DNA of 38,083 bases from a bacterium (GCA_037147175.1 JBAWVS010000025.1:1-38083); one strand, 5' to 3'. Positions 18,227-27,428 are shown, numbered from the stretch's first letter. Numbers and translations are program-made. The notes: generated by a model from the sequence alone, not told the origin.

Positions 18227-19132
18227 ATGACGAGCAAAAAGGAAAAGTTAATAGTACTTGGGGCAACCGGAAATCTGACTTTTGCTGTTGCAAATGTGCT
18301 TATAGGGATCAAAAAACATTTACCAAATTTAGATGCGGATTTTATTATATTTCATAATGATATTTCTGAAAAAGATCAGAACTTACTTAATTCTATTATT
18401 CCCAGCAAATTTATAGATTATGAAATGCCAATAAATACTAACGGTGTTGAACAATCATCATTTCCAAGATATTCAAAACTCGCATTTTCTCGTTATGAAT
18501 GTTTTAGGATGTTGGACGAGTATAAAAAAGTTTTATGGATAGACGTTGATATTCTTATTCAAAAAGACATAAGCGGCATTTTTGACTATGCAAAAACAGG
18601 AATCAGCTTGTTACAAGAAGAAGCACCTCTTCAGGAATGTTTTTCTGTATCTTTAGAAAATTATGATATGCAAGGGTCTCATTATAATTCAGGAGTACTT
18701 CTGCTTGATGAAAATATTGTTGAACCAACTAAAATGGCTGATTGGCTTTATTCAAAGACTTATGAATTTGCAGATTACTTAAAATACGCAGATCAAGGCG
18801 TTATTAATCTTCTTATCCAAGAATTCAAATTGGAAGTTGACAAACTTCCTGAAAAATTCAACTGTCATCCTCGCAAAAAAGAAGTTACAAGAGCGCCTAT
18901 AGTACATACATATTCCCCACAAAAATTCTGGAGCTGGTATGAAAAGATGTATAACTTTAAAGAGTGGGATGAAAACTACAGAAAATGGCTTAAAATGGGT
19001 GGAACACCTTATAAAGGTATAAAATATGATTTTTGGGAAAAAATTGTTAAAAATTATCACTTTGATTGCCCGCATCCCCTAAGACAACCAGGAAAGTTTG
19101 TGAAATTTATTTTGAAGAAGAAAAAAGGATAA
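18227..19132 (+). CDS. GT8 family glycosyltransferase, paralogue 3
   Basis: The 301-residue protein starts KLIVLGATGNLTFAVANVLIG and has the metal site KVLWIDVDILIQKDI, YADQGVINLLIQEF and C-terminal WDENYRKWLKMGGTPYKG. It is clearly a tandem duplicate of the neighbouring gene and a relative of the copy at 5.4 kb. Between the DxD and the DQG motif (SLLQEEAPLQECFSVSLENYD) the copies diverge, which is where acceptor or donor choice would change in this fold. It is the last intact gene of the rightward operon before a decayed patch. Confidence 0.88.
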   Translation: MTSKKEKLIVLGATGNLTFAVANVLIGIKKHLPNLDADFIIFHNDISEKDQNLLNSIIPSKFIDYEMPINTNGVEQSSFPRYSKLAFSRYECFRMLDEYKKVLWIDVDILIQKDISGIFDYAKTGISLLQEEAPLQECFSVSLENYDMQGSHYNSGVLLLDENIVEPTKMADWLYSKTYEFADYLKYADQGVINLLIQEFKLEVDKLPEKFNCHPRKKEVTRAPIVHTYSPQKFWSWYEKMYNFKEWDENYRKWLKMGGTPYKGIKYDFWEKIVKNYHFDCPHPLRQPGKFVKFILKKKKG

Positions 19133-19136
19133 AATA

Positions 19137-19284
19137 ATGCTTTTTAATACAGATATGGCTCTTGGTTTATGAAGCTTCTCACTATAGGGTAAAAGTCGGG
19201 AATATGATTATTGATAAAATTTATAATTCAAAAGACAAAATTCCTGACTGCAATACCTTTGTGGAACTTATGTCACCGCATTAA
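19137..19284 (+). pseudogene. Composite relic of an MBOAT-SGNH gene pair
   Basis: The first bases encode MLFN, as at the MBOAT start at 13716, joined directly to TDMALG, which matches the internal YTDMALGI motif of that enzyme. After a break, VYEASHYRVKVGNMIIDKIYNS followed by a short tail to a TAA at 19284 corresponds to the C-terminal catalytic segment of the SGNH partner (FDSHHYTIEVGQKILDKI). The order MBOAT then SGNH is the same as in the intact pair, so this is an internally deleted second copy. No product is expected. Confidence 0.7.
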
Positions 19285-19373
19285 ATATTAATGAACACTT
19301 AAACTGCTTTATAAATGATTTTAAAAAACATTAGTTTCTTCTATAATTGTAAAATACAAAGTGAGAGTAAAAA

Positions 19374-20300
19374 ATGTTTAACACCCCGATATTATTTTTA
19401 ATATTTAACCGTCCTGATACAACCGAAAGAATTTTTGAAGAGATAAAAAAACAAAAACCAAAATATCTTTATGTTGCAGCTGATGGACCGCGTGCTGATA
19501 AAGAAGGCGAAACTGAAAATTGCAAACAAACCAGAGAAATTATTAGCCGAATTGATTGGGATTGCGAATTAAAAACACTTTTCAGAGATGAAAATCTTGG
19601 ATGTAAAATTGCAGTTAGTTCTGCTCTAAATTGGTTTTTTGAAAACGTTGAAGAAGGTATTATTCTTGAAGATGACTGCCTTCCCTCAAAAAGCTTTTTT
19701 AATTACTGTGAAATTTTGCTTGAAAAATACAGGAATGATACAAGAATAATGTGTATAAGTGGTGAAAATCCGCTTGATGAGGCACTTTGTTCCAAAAGTT
19801 ATTATTTCTCCCCTATTCCTCATATTTGGGGATGGGCAAGCTGGCGTCGGGCTTGGAATTTATACGATGTAGATTTTAAAGGGTTTGATACTTTTATTAA
19901 ATTTGATATCATCAACAATGTATTTGAGCAAAAAGAAGCTCATGAATACTGGAATAAGATATTCAACAGGGTAAAGAACAATGAAATAAACACTTGGGAC
20001 TACCAATGGACTTATGCTTTATTTGTAAATAACGGTTTAAGTATTATCCCGACAAAAAATATGGTTTCAAACATAGGATTTGGTCATGAACAAGCTTGTC
20101 ATACAAGTGAAAATTCACCTTGCGCAAATAGGGAAGTATTTGAACTTGGTGAAATCAATCATCCTCAATTTATTTGTGCGAGCAAAAAAGCTGTTAATGA
20201 AATATTGAAAGTACGCTATGATATTCAGGAAAAAACACCTTTATTTATTTTAAATCGTGAAATTTCAAGAGCATTAAGAAAACTGGTGAAAAATGCTTAA
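19374..20300 (+). CDS. Glycosyltransferase of the HlpA-like GT2 group
   Basis: The 308-residue protein starts TPILFLIFNRPDTTERIFEEIKK, contains YVAADGPR and the metal-site equivalent EGIILEDDCLPSKSFFNYC near residue 98, and IPHIWGWASWRRAW. This layout belongs to a GT-A group often annotated as hemolytic protein HlpA-like or sugar transferase; members act on surface glycans. A TATAAT-like box (tctataattg, about 19340) precedes the gene, so it may start a new transcript with the following GT4 gene, which overlaps it by 8 bp. Confidence 0.82.
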   Translation: MFNTPILFLIFNRPDTTERIFEEIKKQKPKYLYVAADGPRADKEGETENCKQTREIISRIDWDCELKTLFRDENLGCKIAVSSALNWFFENVEEGIILEDDCLPSKSFFNYCEILLEKYRNDTRIMCISGENPLDEALCSKSYYFSPIPHIWGWASWRRAWNLYDVDFKGFDTFIKFDIINNVFEQKEAHEYWNKIFNRVKNNEINTWDYQWTYALFVNNGLSIIPTKNMVSNIGFGHEQACHTSENSPCANREVFELGEINHPQFICASKKAVNEILKVRYDIQEKTPLFILNREISRALRKLVKNA

Positions 20301-21672
20301 AAACCCTATTGAATATACAGAAACAAGTTTTTATCAAAAGCACTTTTCTCAAAGAAAAGTCGCACAAAAAATTTATGAAAATTTTGTTTTACTGCATTTA
20401 AAAAAATATACTAAAAATTACTCTATTAATAATTATTTAAAAAATATACTTCACCTAAATACAGCCGTAGGAAGGGGTGGAGCCGCAAAAATAGCTTATA
20501 ATTATCTTAACAGAAATTTTAACAAGTTAGGGTATAATTCAAAACTTTTGGCGGGAATGATTTATTGCAATCAAGAATCTGATATTGAATTAATTAAGTG
20601 CAAAAATTTAAATATTCATAAGCTTTTGCATAAATATCAACGAAATTCAGGGTTATTAGATTTCTATAACCTTGCAAGTTTTGATATTCCCGAGATGGAA
20701 GTATTTAAAAATGCGGATATTATTCATTTACACAATTTGCATGGCTCTTATTTTTCACCATTTATGCTTCCTCAACTGACCTCTTTAAAACCTACAATAT
20801 GGACTTTGCACGATGAACAATCTTATACAGGGCACTGCGCTTATGCTTTTGACTGCAAAAAATGGCTAACAGGTTGCGGTAATTGTCCGGACTTAAATTT
20901 TTATCCCAAAATAAAAAATGACACTACTGAATTTCTTTTAAAAACAAAGAAGAAAATCTATGATATGTCTTATTTTAGTGTAGTTTGTCCTTCTAATTGG
21001 CTTGCCAACAGAGCAAAACAAAGTATTTTACAAAATAAAGATATCAGAGTGATTTATAATGGTGTAAATGAAAAAATCTTTATTAATGCAGACAAAATGG
21101 AATCACGAAAAGCTTTAAAACTCCCTTTAGATAAAAAAATTCTTATGTTCAGTGCAAGCGGAAGCATTAATAACCCACAAAAAGGTGGAAAATATTTTTT
21201 TGAGGCTTATAATCGCCTAAAAAACGATCATAATATTTTATTTCTTAATATAGGCGGAGGGGATTCTTCTAGAATTAAAAAAAACTGGATAGATATTCCG
21301 TACATAAACGATGAAAACACTATGGCACTTTATTATTCAGCATCTGATTTATTTATTTATCCCTCTATGGCTGAAACTTTTGGACTGGTTATCGCAGAAG
21401 CAATGTCTTGTGGTACTCCCGTAGTGGCTTTTAATAATACTGCTATCCCTGAAATAGTTGACCATTTGCAAACCGGATATCTTGCAGAAAATAAAAATAT
21501 TGATGATTTTATACATGGTATTAATTTATTTTTAAATAATGATGAATTACGAAAAGCTGCTATTCTTAAATCAAGACAAAAAATAGTAAAATATTTTACA
21601 CTTGATAAAATGATTCAAAATTATATAGATTTGTATAATGAAATTTTGTCTAAAGAAGCTATTATCAGCTAA
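20293..21672 (+). CDS. GT4 family glycosyltransferase
   Basis: The 459-residue protein has a 50-residue lead, then LNTAVGRGGAAKIAYNYL, IIHLHNLHGSYFS, WTLHDEQSYTGHCAYAFDC with a Cys-rich patch (WLTGCGNCPDL), and the donor motif YPSMAETFGLVIAEAMSCGTPVVAF (EX7E). This set is typical of WcaC-like GT4 enzymes of exopolysaccharide and O-antigen clusters. It overlaps the preceding gene by 8 bp and ends in a 4-bp convergent overlap with the gene at 21669. Confidence 0.9.
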   Translation: MLKNPIEYTETSFYQKHFSQRKVAQKIYENFVLLHLKKYTKNYSINNYLKNILHLNTAVGRGGAAKIAYNYLNRNFNKLGYNSKLLAGMIYCNQESDIELIKCKNLNIHKLLHKYQRNSGLLDFYNLASFDIPEMEVFKNADIIHLHNLHGSYFSPFMLPQLTSLKPTIWTLHDEQSYTGHCAYAFDCKKWLTGCGNCPDLNFYPKIKNDTTEFLLKTKKKIYDMSYFSVVCPSNWLANRAKQSILQNKDIRVIYNGVNEKIFINADKMESRKALKLPLDKKILMFSASGSINNPQKGGKYFFEAYNRLKNDHNILFLNIGGGDSSRIKKNWIDIPYINDENTMALYYSASDLFIYPSMAETFGLVIAEAMSCGTPVVAFNNTAIPEIVDHLQTGYLAENKNIDDFIHGINLFLNNDELRKAAILKSRQKIVKYFTLDKMIQNYIDLYNEILSKEAIIS

Positions 21673-22613
21673 ACTTTTGTTTTTAATGCGATTTTAAGTC
21701 GCTGAAAAGCTTTTGGTGAAAAAAATCTGAGCGGTAAATATCTTAAGTAATACAATATATAAAACAATTTAGCTTTTTTAGCGACTTTTTCTCCATAACA
21801 AAGTTTAAAAAAGAGAACCGTTCCTGTTAAAACCATTTTTTCTATTTTAAGTTGGTTATTTGATTTTGCCGAAGATGCTCCGCCAAAATGAATAATGCTG
21901 GATTCAGGAACAAATTTAATTCTATAACCATTTTTCTTCAAACGAAAACATAATTCAGCTTCTTCTCCAAACATAAAAAATTTTTCGTCAAAAGCACCGA
22001 CTTGATCTAAAGCAAATTTTCTAAGCAGCAAATTTGCTCCTATAATAAAATCTGGGTTATAATTGGATTCCAGAGCATAAGGCTTGTCTTCTTTGAGTGA
22101 TTCTTTGTGTTTCAAAACCTTTGTTTTAAATATATGTTTATATCTGTATAATAACTCTTGGAAATTTATTCCAAAAGCTTTTTTACGAAGCTTGTCTAAT
22201 GTATCAAATTCTCCTACCGAATCCTGAAGTGTCATGTCAGCATTATAAAGCTGACCGCCGCAACCGCCGACATCATAATTCTCATGTTTTTCCATAAAAT
22301 TAAAGAGTATCTTGACTGCATTATTAACTAAAACCGTATCTGTATTTAATAAAAAACAGTATTTAGCATCAGACTGTTTAATCGCGATATTGTTCGCTCT
22401 TCCAAACCCTAGATTTTCAGGACTTTCAATAAGCTTAACATCGGGAAATTCTTCTTTAATCATTTTAACAGAACCGTCTGAAGAAGCATTGTCCACAACC
22501 CAAATGTCGTATTCAATTCCATCAGTTTTTTCATATACTGATTTAATACAGTCTTTTGTTAATTCTTTTGTGTTGTAGTTAACGAGTATTATCGAAACGT
22601 CCATCTTCACCAT
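21669..22613 (-). CDS. GT2 family rhamnosyltransferase-like enzyme (WbbL type)
   Basis: The 314-residue protein has VSIILVNYNTKELTKDCIKS, YDIWVVDNASSDGSVKMI, the metal-site region YCFLLNTDTVLVNNA, and MFGEEAELCFRLKKNGYRI with the acceptor ED motif. This is the layout of WbbL-type rhamnosyltransferases that use dTDP-sugars, consistent with dTDP-sugar synthesis in the cluster. It lies only 43 bp downstream of the mobile operon on the same strand, so readthrough from that operon is possible. Confidence 0.88.
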   Translation of the reverse strand: MVKMDVSIILVNYNTKELTKDCIKSVYEKTDGIEYDIWVVDNASSDGSVKMIKEEFPDVKLIESPENLGFGRANNIAIKQSDAKYCFLLNTDTVLVNNAVKILFNFMEKHENYDVGGCGGQLYNADMTLQDSVGEFDTLDKLRKKAFGINFQELLYRYKHIFKTKVLKHKESLKEDKPYALESNYNPDFIIGANLLLRKFALDQVGAFDEKFFMFGEEAELCFRLKKNGYRIKFVPESSIIHFGGASSAKSNNQLKIEKMVLTGTVLFFKLCYGEKVAKKAKLFYILYYLRYLPLRFFSPKAFQRLKIALKTKV

Positions 22614-22655
22614 AACTTTATATTTTTCTTTTCTTTAAAATACACTAAATATGCT

Positions 22656-24308
22656 TCAAATTAAACAGAAATTTTTCTTTATTGCCGGAATAAACTTTCC
22701 GAATTTTTCAACAAGCGTATTTAAATTACTGCATCCGACTTGTTCTTTAACATAACTTAATGGTAAATTCTGCTCGATTAGTAAGGCTGTATAAGTATCT
22801 CTTAAGTCAATAAACTTAATATTTTCAAGTCCTGCTTTATTTGCCAGAGGCAGGAATTTATTGTGAAGCATATCTTCGGGATTTTGAAAATCTCCGTTAT
22901 CGTCAGGAAAAATATAAATACTTTTCGAAGAATCTTTTAATTTTGATAAAATTTCAATTATTTTATCCGGCAACTCAACGTATCTAACTGCTCTTTTGGA
23001 TTTAAGAACAATTATTTCACCGTTATATATCGACCTGTTTATTTTTATCCTTTTATTTGCCCAATCAACTTTATCCCAGGTCAAAGATAAGACTTCTCCT
23101 CTTGTTAATCCCGTGTTAACTGAAGTTACAAGCAGCGGGTAAAATTCCAAAATTTCATTTTTGCAGGTGTCTAAAAGTTTTTGAAGTTGTTTTTTATCAA
23201 GAATATTCATCCCGTTTGCGAATTCCATTTTTATTCGCTTAACTTCAACTCCGGCATAACTGTTATCCATATATATTCTTTGGATTTTTTTTATTAAATT
23301 TATATGTCTTCTTATTGTTTGCGGAGTGAGCGATTGTTCTTGCAATAATATTTCGTATTTTTGCAAGTTTTTTTCATTAATATCTGTTAATTTCATATTT
23401 TTAAAAAAAGGAATCAAATGCAAATTAATATATGACTTGTAATGACACAAAGAAGTTTTTTTGATTTCATTGCTTTTAATCAGATCCTTTAAATAATCTT
23501 TAGCGGCAGTTTGAAAAGTATTGAAACCTGATTTCTTTTGAATTATTTTAATCTTTTTCTTTTGATCATATATATTACCAAGTTCAGAATCTTTAAACAC
23601 TAAAATATCATTTTTTATCCTTGTGGTAAATGTATTATAGCTTGGAAAATCTCGTTTTATTTCTTCAGGATTATTTTTTAAATGTTCGGCACCGAATTTT
23701 GTATAATTATATTTTAAACTTTTCCCTTTATTTTCCAGAACATAATCCCTGAATTCTCTGTAAAGAGTTTCATCCAATTGATGATTTGCTGATAAAAAAC
23801 TTCTGCCGGGAGATATTAAACCTGCTACTCCATATTTTTTCAGTTTTCTTTTTGCCCTGTAGAACGCAGGCTGAGAGGTTTCCATAGAAGGATGCTGTAC
23901 ATTCCAAACTTCATTGATATAATCATAAAGCTTTTTTCCTTTCATGTTCTCCACTTTTTTTAACAGGTCAATATATTTATTTATCATTTGCTTGATAGCT
24001 TTTGGAGAATTTATGAAAGCATCAAGCGTATTTCGTTCTTCATCAAGTTTTTGAATCTCTTCTAATGAAAATGAAATGAATTTTTTACTTATAACTTTTT
24101 CTTTAAAACGTTTTGACTTGAATTGGTATTCATCTGCCTGCTTATAGATATAGGTTTCTTCGTCGATTTTTTTAATCTTACCTGCAGAAATAAAATCCTT
24201 TAAAAAATCTTCAACTCTGTCCTCGCTCTCTTCCGCCATAATGAGCAACTCGTCAAAAGTAAAGAAGTGCAGTCTTTTAGCTAGTTTTGTCAGTTTAGCA
24301 TTTATCAT
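22656..24308 (-). CDS. Mu-like DNA-binding region fused to a degenerate tyrosine recombinase, copy 2
   Basis: The 550-residue protein has a winged-helix-like start (FTFDELLIMAEESEDRVEDFL), then residues 95-235 resembling the end-binding helical region of Mu-type transposases (VWNVQHPSMETS, KKYGVAGLIS, FPSYNTFTTRIKND). Where a DDE core would follow, residues 260-345 are a SAM-like core-binding domain and residues 370-550 a tyrosine-recombinase domain. Catalytic positions are largely lost: arginine I is T402 (TGLTRGE), the HxxR His is I500 although R503 remains, the LGH His is C526 and the nucleophile is F536; the beta-hairpin Lys (K436) survives. The intact frame and strong similarity to the adjacent copy suggest a selected binding role without cleavage. 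Alignments are by eye. Confidence 0.82.
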   Translation of the reverse strand: MINAKLTKLAKRLHFFTFDELLIMAEESEDRVEDFLKDFISAGKIKKIDEETYIYKQADEYQFKSKRFKEKVISKKFISFSLEEIQKLDEERNTLDAFINSPKAIKQMINKYIDLLKKVENMKGKKLYDYINEVWNVQHPSMETSQPAFYRAKRKLKKYGVAGLISPGRSFLSANHQLDETLYREFRDYVLENKGKSLKYNYTKFGAEHLKNNPEEIKRDFPSYNTFTTRIKNDILVFKDSELGNIYDQKKKIKIIQKKSGFNTFQTAAKDYLKDLIKSNEIKKTSLCHYKSYINLHLIPFFKNMKLTDINEKNLQKYEILLQEQSLTPQTIRRHINLIKKIQRIYMDNSYAGVEVKRIKMEFANGMNILDKKQLQKLLDTCKNEILEFYPLLVTSVNTGLTRGEVLSLTWDKVDWANKRIKINRSIYNGEIIVLKSKRAVRYVELPDKIIEILSKLKDSSKSIYIFPDDNGDFQNPEDMLHNKFLPLANKAGLENIKFIDLRDTYTALLIEQNLPLSYVKEQVGCSNLNTLVEKFGKFIPAIKKNFCLI

Positions 24309-24323
24309 TTTTTACAAACCCTA

Positions 24324-25973
24324 TTATATTAAACATAAATTTTCTTTTGTTTTTTGAGGAATAAAGTCTTTATACCTGTCGACCAAAACATTCATATTGG
24401 TAAATCCAAATTGTTTTTTAACATATGATAAAGGAATATTTTGCTGTATTAAAAAAGCTGCGTAGCTGTCTCTCAGGTCAAGAAACTTGATGTTTTCAAG
24501 TCCGGCTTTATTTATCAGCGGCAGGAATTTTGTATTGATCATAATTTCAGGATCCTGAATCCTTCCGTGTTCATTCGGGAAAATATATGTGGATGTAGGA
24601 TTTTTTCTTAATTCTGATAAAATTTCAACCAACGTATCCGGCAAATCAATATACCTGCTGGCTTCGCGTGTTCTAAGGGTCAATATTTGCCCTTTGTAAA
24701 TGGATTTATTTACTAATAATCTTTTGTTTTCAGGCTCATACTTGTCCCAGGTGAGGGCAAGAACTTCTCCTCTCGTTATTCCTGTATTAACCGCCGTTAC
24801 AAGCAGCGGATAAAAATCGGGAAATTCTTTTTTACAGGTTCTTAACAACCTTATTATTATCTCCTTCTCTAGGATATTTGCTTCGCTTAAGAATTTTACC
24901 CCTATTTTTATTGATGCTGAGGTACGGCAGGTTGTATCCAGATATATTTTTAAAATTTTTCTCACTAAATTAATATGAACTTTTATGCTTCTTGGTGACA
25001 GCTGCTGCTCTTCAAGCATAGTTTTGTATTCTTTAAGCTTATGTACATCAATATCTTTTAATTTAATATTTTGAAAAAACGGTATCGAATAAAAATTTAT
25101 CATTGCTTTGTAATTCTTGCAGGTAACTTCTTCAACTTCATTTTTTTCAGCCAAATCCTTTATATAATCTTCAGCAGCAGTTCGGAATGTTTTAAAGCCG
25201 AGTTTTTTTTGAATTATTATAAATTTTTTCTTTTCATCAAACATTTTTGCAAGACTAAAATCGTTAAACTTCAAAATATCTTTTTTGATTCTTGCTGTAA
25301 CTGAATAATATGTGGGGAATTCCCATTTTTGACTATCAATATTATTTTTTAAATAATCTGCCTTAAAAGTCAGAAAATTTTCTTTTAAGCTTTTATCAGT
25401 ATTTTGAAGAAAATATTCTTTTATTTCATTGTAAACATCTTCATCTATCGGGTCATTAACAGATATATATTTTCTCATCGGAGAAATTAAGCCTGTTATT
25501 CCGGTAGTTTTTAATATTTTTCTTGCTTTTACAAATGAAGCTTTTGAAGTTTTCATATCAGGATGCTGAATATTCCAAACATTAACTATATAGCTCAGCA
25601 AAATTTTGCCGTTAGCGTTTTTTACTTCTTTTAACAGGTCAACATATTTATTAATCATATTTTGAACTGCAAGAGGTGCATTTTTAAATGCTGCAACAGT
25701 TTTTCTTTCAATATCAAGGTTGTCTATTTCTGTCTGTGAAAAGAAATCAGGCTGTTGCTTTTCTTTTGTTTGAAATTCTTTTATTTGTATAACAGGAATA
25801 AATTCATTGTATTTATACTTGTTGTCTCTATCAAACTTAATTTTATTCACTGCAAAAAATTCATCAAGGAAAATTTTAACAGTCTGTTCGTCTTCCCCTG
25901 ACATAATTAAAAATTCTTCAAAAGTAAATTTTTTAAGCCTCTTAGCCAGCTTTGTCAGTTTCTTCGCTGTCAT
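24324..25973 (-). CDS. Mu-like DNA-binding region fused to a degenerate tyrosine recombinase, copy 1
   Basis: The 549-residue protein has the same architecture as its downstream neighbour: winged helix (FTFEEFLIMSGEDEQTV), Mu-like segment with VWNIQHPDMKTS and TTGITGLIS, core-binding domain from about residue 260, and recombinase domain from about residue 370. Arginine I is T400 (TGITRGE), the hairpin Lys position is R434, the HxxR His is L498 with R501 kept, the LGH His is F524, but a tyrosine is present at Y534. Loss of arginine I and both His argues against normal strand exchange. It overlaps the AAA ATPase gene by 32 bp, so the ATPase and this protein probably act together, as MuB does with MuA (inference). 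Confidence 0.82.
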   Translation of the reverse strand: MTAKKLTKLAKRLKKFTFEEFLIMSGEDEQTVKIFLDEFFAVNKIKFDRDNKYKYNEFIPVIQIKEFQTKEKQQPDFFSQTEIDNLDIERKTVAAFKNAPLAVQNMINKYVDLLKEVKNANGKILLSYIVNVWNIQHPDMKTSKASFVKARKILKTTGITGLISPMRKYISVNDPIDEDVYNEIKEYFLQNTDKSLKENFLTFKADYLKNNIDSQKWEFPTYYSVTARIKKDILKFNDFSLAKMFDEKKKFIIIQKKLGFKTFRTAAEDYIKDLAEKNEVEEVTCKNYKAMINFYSIPFFQNIKLKDIDVHKLKEYKTMLEEQQLSPRSIKVHINLVRKILKIYLDTTCRTSASIKIGVKFLSEANILEKEIIIRLLRTCKKEFPDFYPLLVTAVNTGITRGEVLALTWDKYEPENKRLLVNKSIYKGQILTLRTREASRYIDLPDTLVEILSELRKNPTSTYIFPNEHGRIQDPEIMINTKFLPLINKAGLENIKFLDLRDSYAAFLIQQNIPLSYVKKQFGFTNMNVLVDRYKDFIPQKTKENLCLI

Positions 25974-26655
25974 TATGCAAAAACTCCTTAATTGTTATCT
26001 CATCAATTGTGCTTAAACCGTTAGCATGAGCTATATTTTCTGCTTTATTTATCAATTTGACTATTTGTCTGAACCTGTTTGTCTTGTTAAAAATGTATTT
26101 AATAGCGCAATCAGTCATTTCAATTTCTGAAAGCTGTTCAATTATTGTTTTTATATCTTTTTTAGAAAAAGGCTCAAATTTTAATTTTTCAGAAATCCTG
26201 TCATATAAATGGCGATATCTCAGAAGTTTTTTATCTGCCATCCCCATCCCTGCCATTACAATAGAAACATTCGTTTTGTCATAAATATCTCGCAGTGTTT
26301 CTATAGCTGATTCATTTCCCGTTAAATAGTCTATTTCATCGACAATAATTACTTTTGGTTCATTATTTAACTGTCGGACACATTGTTTAAACAAATCAGC
26401 AGAAAAATGATACGGAACTTCGCCTAATTCTTCTATTAATTCCTGCATTAACCACCTTGCCGACATATTATTGGCAGCCCTTATGAAAATTGCATCGTTT
26501 TGAGTCGCCCACCACAGAAGAGCTTGAGTTTTTCCAAGTCCCGGTTCTCCATAAACAAGAGACATCCCCGGCACTCCTTCGGCTCTGTTTTGCAAATTAT
26601 TCATCATGTTTATGAAATTTTTAACATTTTGTGTCCGCGCAAATACTTTTTTCAT
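25942..26655 (-). CDS. MuB/TniB-like AAA ATPase
   Basis: The 237-residue protein shows Walker A GEPGLGKT (residues 36-43), Walker B VIIVDEID (about 102-109) and a sensor region VSIVMAGMGMADKKL. It begins KKVFARTQNVKNFINMM, like MuB/TniB-type proteins. MuB-like ATPases coat target DNA, choose insertion sites and activate the transposase. It overlaps the upstream DUF4268-like gene by 4 bp and the downstream chimeric recombinase gene by 32 bp. In phage Mu the order is A then B; here the putative A-equivalent comes after B. Confidence 0.9.
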   Translation of the reverse strand: MKKVFARTQNVKNFINMMNNLQNRAEGVPGMSLVYGEPGLGKTQALLWWATQNDAIFIRAANNMSARWLMQELIEELGEVPYHFSADLFKQCVRQLNNEPKVIIVDEIDYLTGNESAIETLRDIYDKTNVSIVMAGMGMADKKLLRYRHLYDRISEKLKFEPFSKKDIKTIIEQLSEIEMTDCAIKYIFNKTNRFRQIVKLINKAENIAHANGLSTIDEITIKEFLHNDSEETDKAG

Positions 26656-27410
26656 CTTTTAATCTTCTCCATACATTTGCTTATGTTCTTTGCTTTGCCA
26701 AGCTGTTTTTCAATATCGGCTTTAAAACTTTCCAGCTTGTAAAATATCTCTTTATCTTTTGCAATCAACAGTTCACAGCCAAGATTATTTTTAGCGGTAT
26801 TAATTGTAAGCTGAATCGAAACTCCGGAGATTCCGATAGAAATGTATTGCCAATGCTGCGGCGCCGGAACGGATATTTTCAAGGGGGAGTTATTTTCGGT
26901 TGCGTATTTATGAAATTCCTGCCAGAATTGTTCCTGTTTTTCTTTTGTATTGCTAATTTTCGCTTTGGGCTTTTGATAATCGTTAGCTGACGGCTTTAAT
27001 AATTCTTTAAATCGCAATTCATTATTTTTAAAACAGCATTTAAATATATACAGCTTCACTTCATGAGCAATAATTGTACTTAGCCAGCTTGCTGTTTGCA
27101 TTGCATCGGGTATTTCTTGATTTACCAGCCAGACGATGTTTTTTGCATTATGCTTTGATGCGTATTTTAAAAGACCTGCAAGGGTTTTAAGGTTTTGTTT
27201 AAGCTCGCATTCAATAACCGTCTTTTCATGGAGGTTGCAGACTGCAATAATATCAGCCTGCTCGTCGCTTGATTGCTCAGATACCGATAAAAACCGGATG
27301 TTTGATCCGAGAATTTTTTCGAGCATTTCTTTTCCTTCTTCTGCCACAAAGGTTCTGAAATCTTTTCTGCTTTTAAAAACGGCTGATTCGTTGTTTGATT
27401 TTACTGTCAT
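26652..27410 (-). CDS. DUF4268-like protein with nuclease-fold N-terminus
   Basis: The 252-residue protein has an N-terminal alpha-beta region with ADIIAVCNLHEKTVIECELKQNLKTLAGLLKYA, NIVWLVNQ and TASWLS. This fits the PD-(D/E)XK-like layout seen in DUF4268 proteins, with D and ExE in plausible catalytic positions. The C-terminal part, EQFWQEFHKYATENNSPL and QHWQYISIGISGVSIQL, is the DUF4268 signature. Its role is unknown; members occur near defence and mobile loci. Overlaps the AAA gene by 4 bp and is preceded by AAGGAG and an 11-bp inverted repeat. Confidence 0.72.
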   Translation of the reverse strand: MTVKSNNESAVFKSRKDFRTFVAEEGKEMLEKILGSNIRFLSVSEQSSDEQADIIAVCNLHEKTVIECELKQNLKTLAGLLKYASKHNAKNIVWLVNQEIPDAMQTASWLSTIIAHEVKLYIFKCCFKNNELRFKELLKPSANDYQKPKAKISNTKEKQEQFWQEFHKYATENNSPLKISVPAPQHWQYISIGISGVSIQLTINTAKNNLGCELLIAKDKEIFYKLESFKADIEKQLGKAKNISKCMEKIKR

Positions 27411-27428
27411 GACTGTTTCTCCTTAAAG

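Noticed and set aside
22614-22655. Opposite end of the mobile operon's element
   Set aside because: Only 42 bp separate the recombinase gene from a glycosyltransferase gene, and neither TGT/ACA nor a GCGAG-type terminal motif is visible there.
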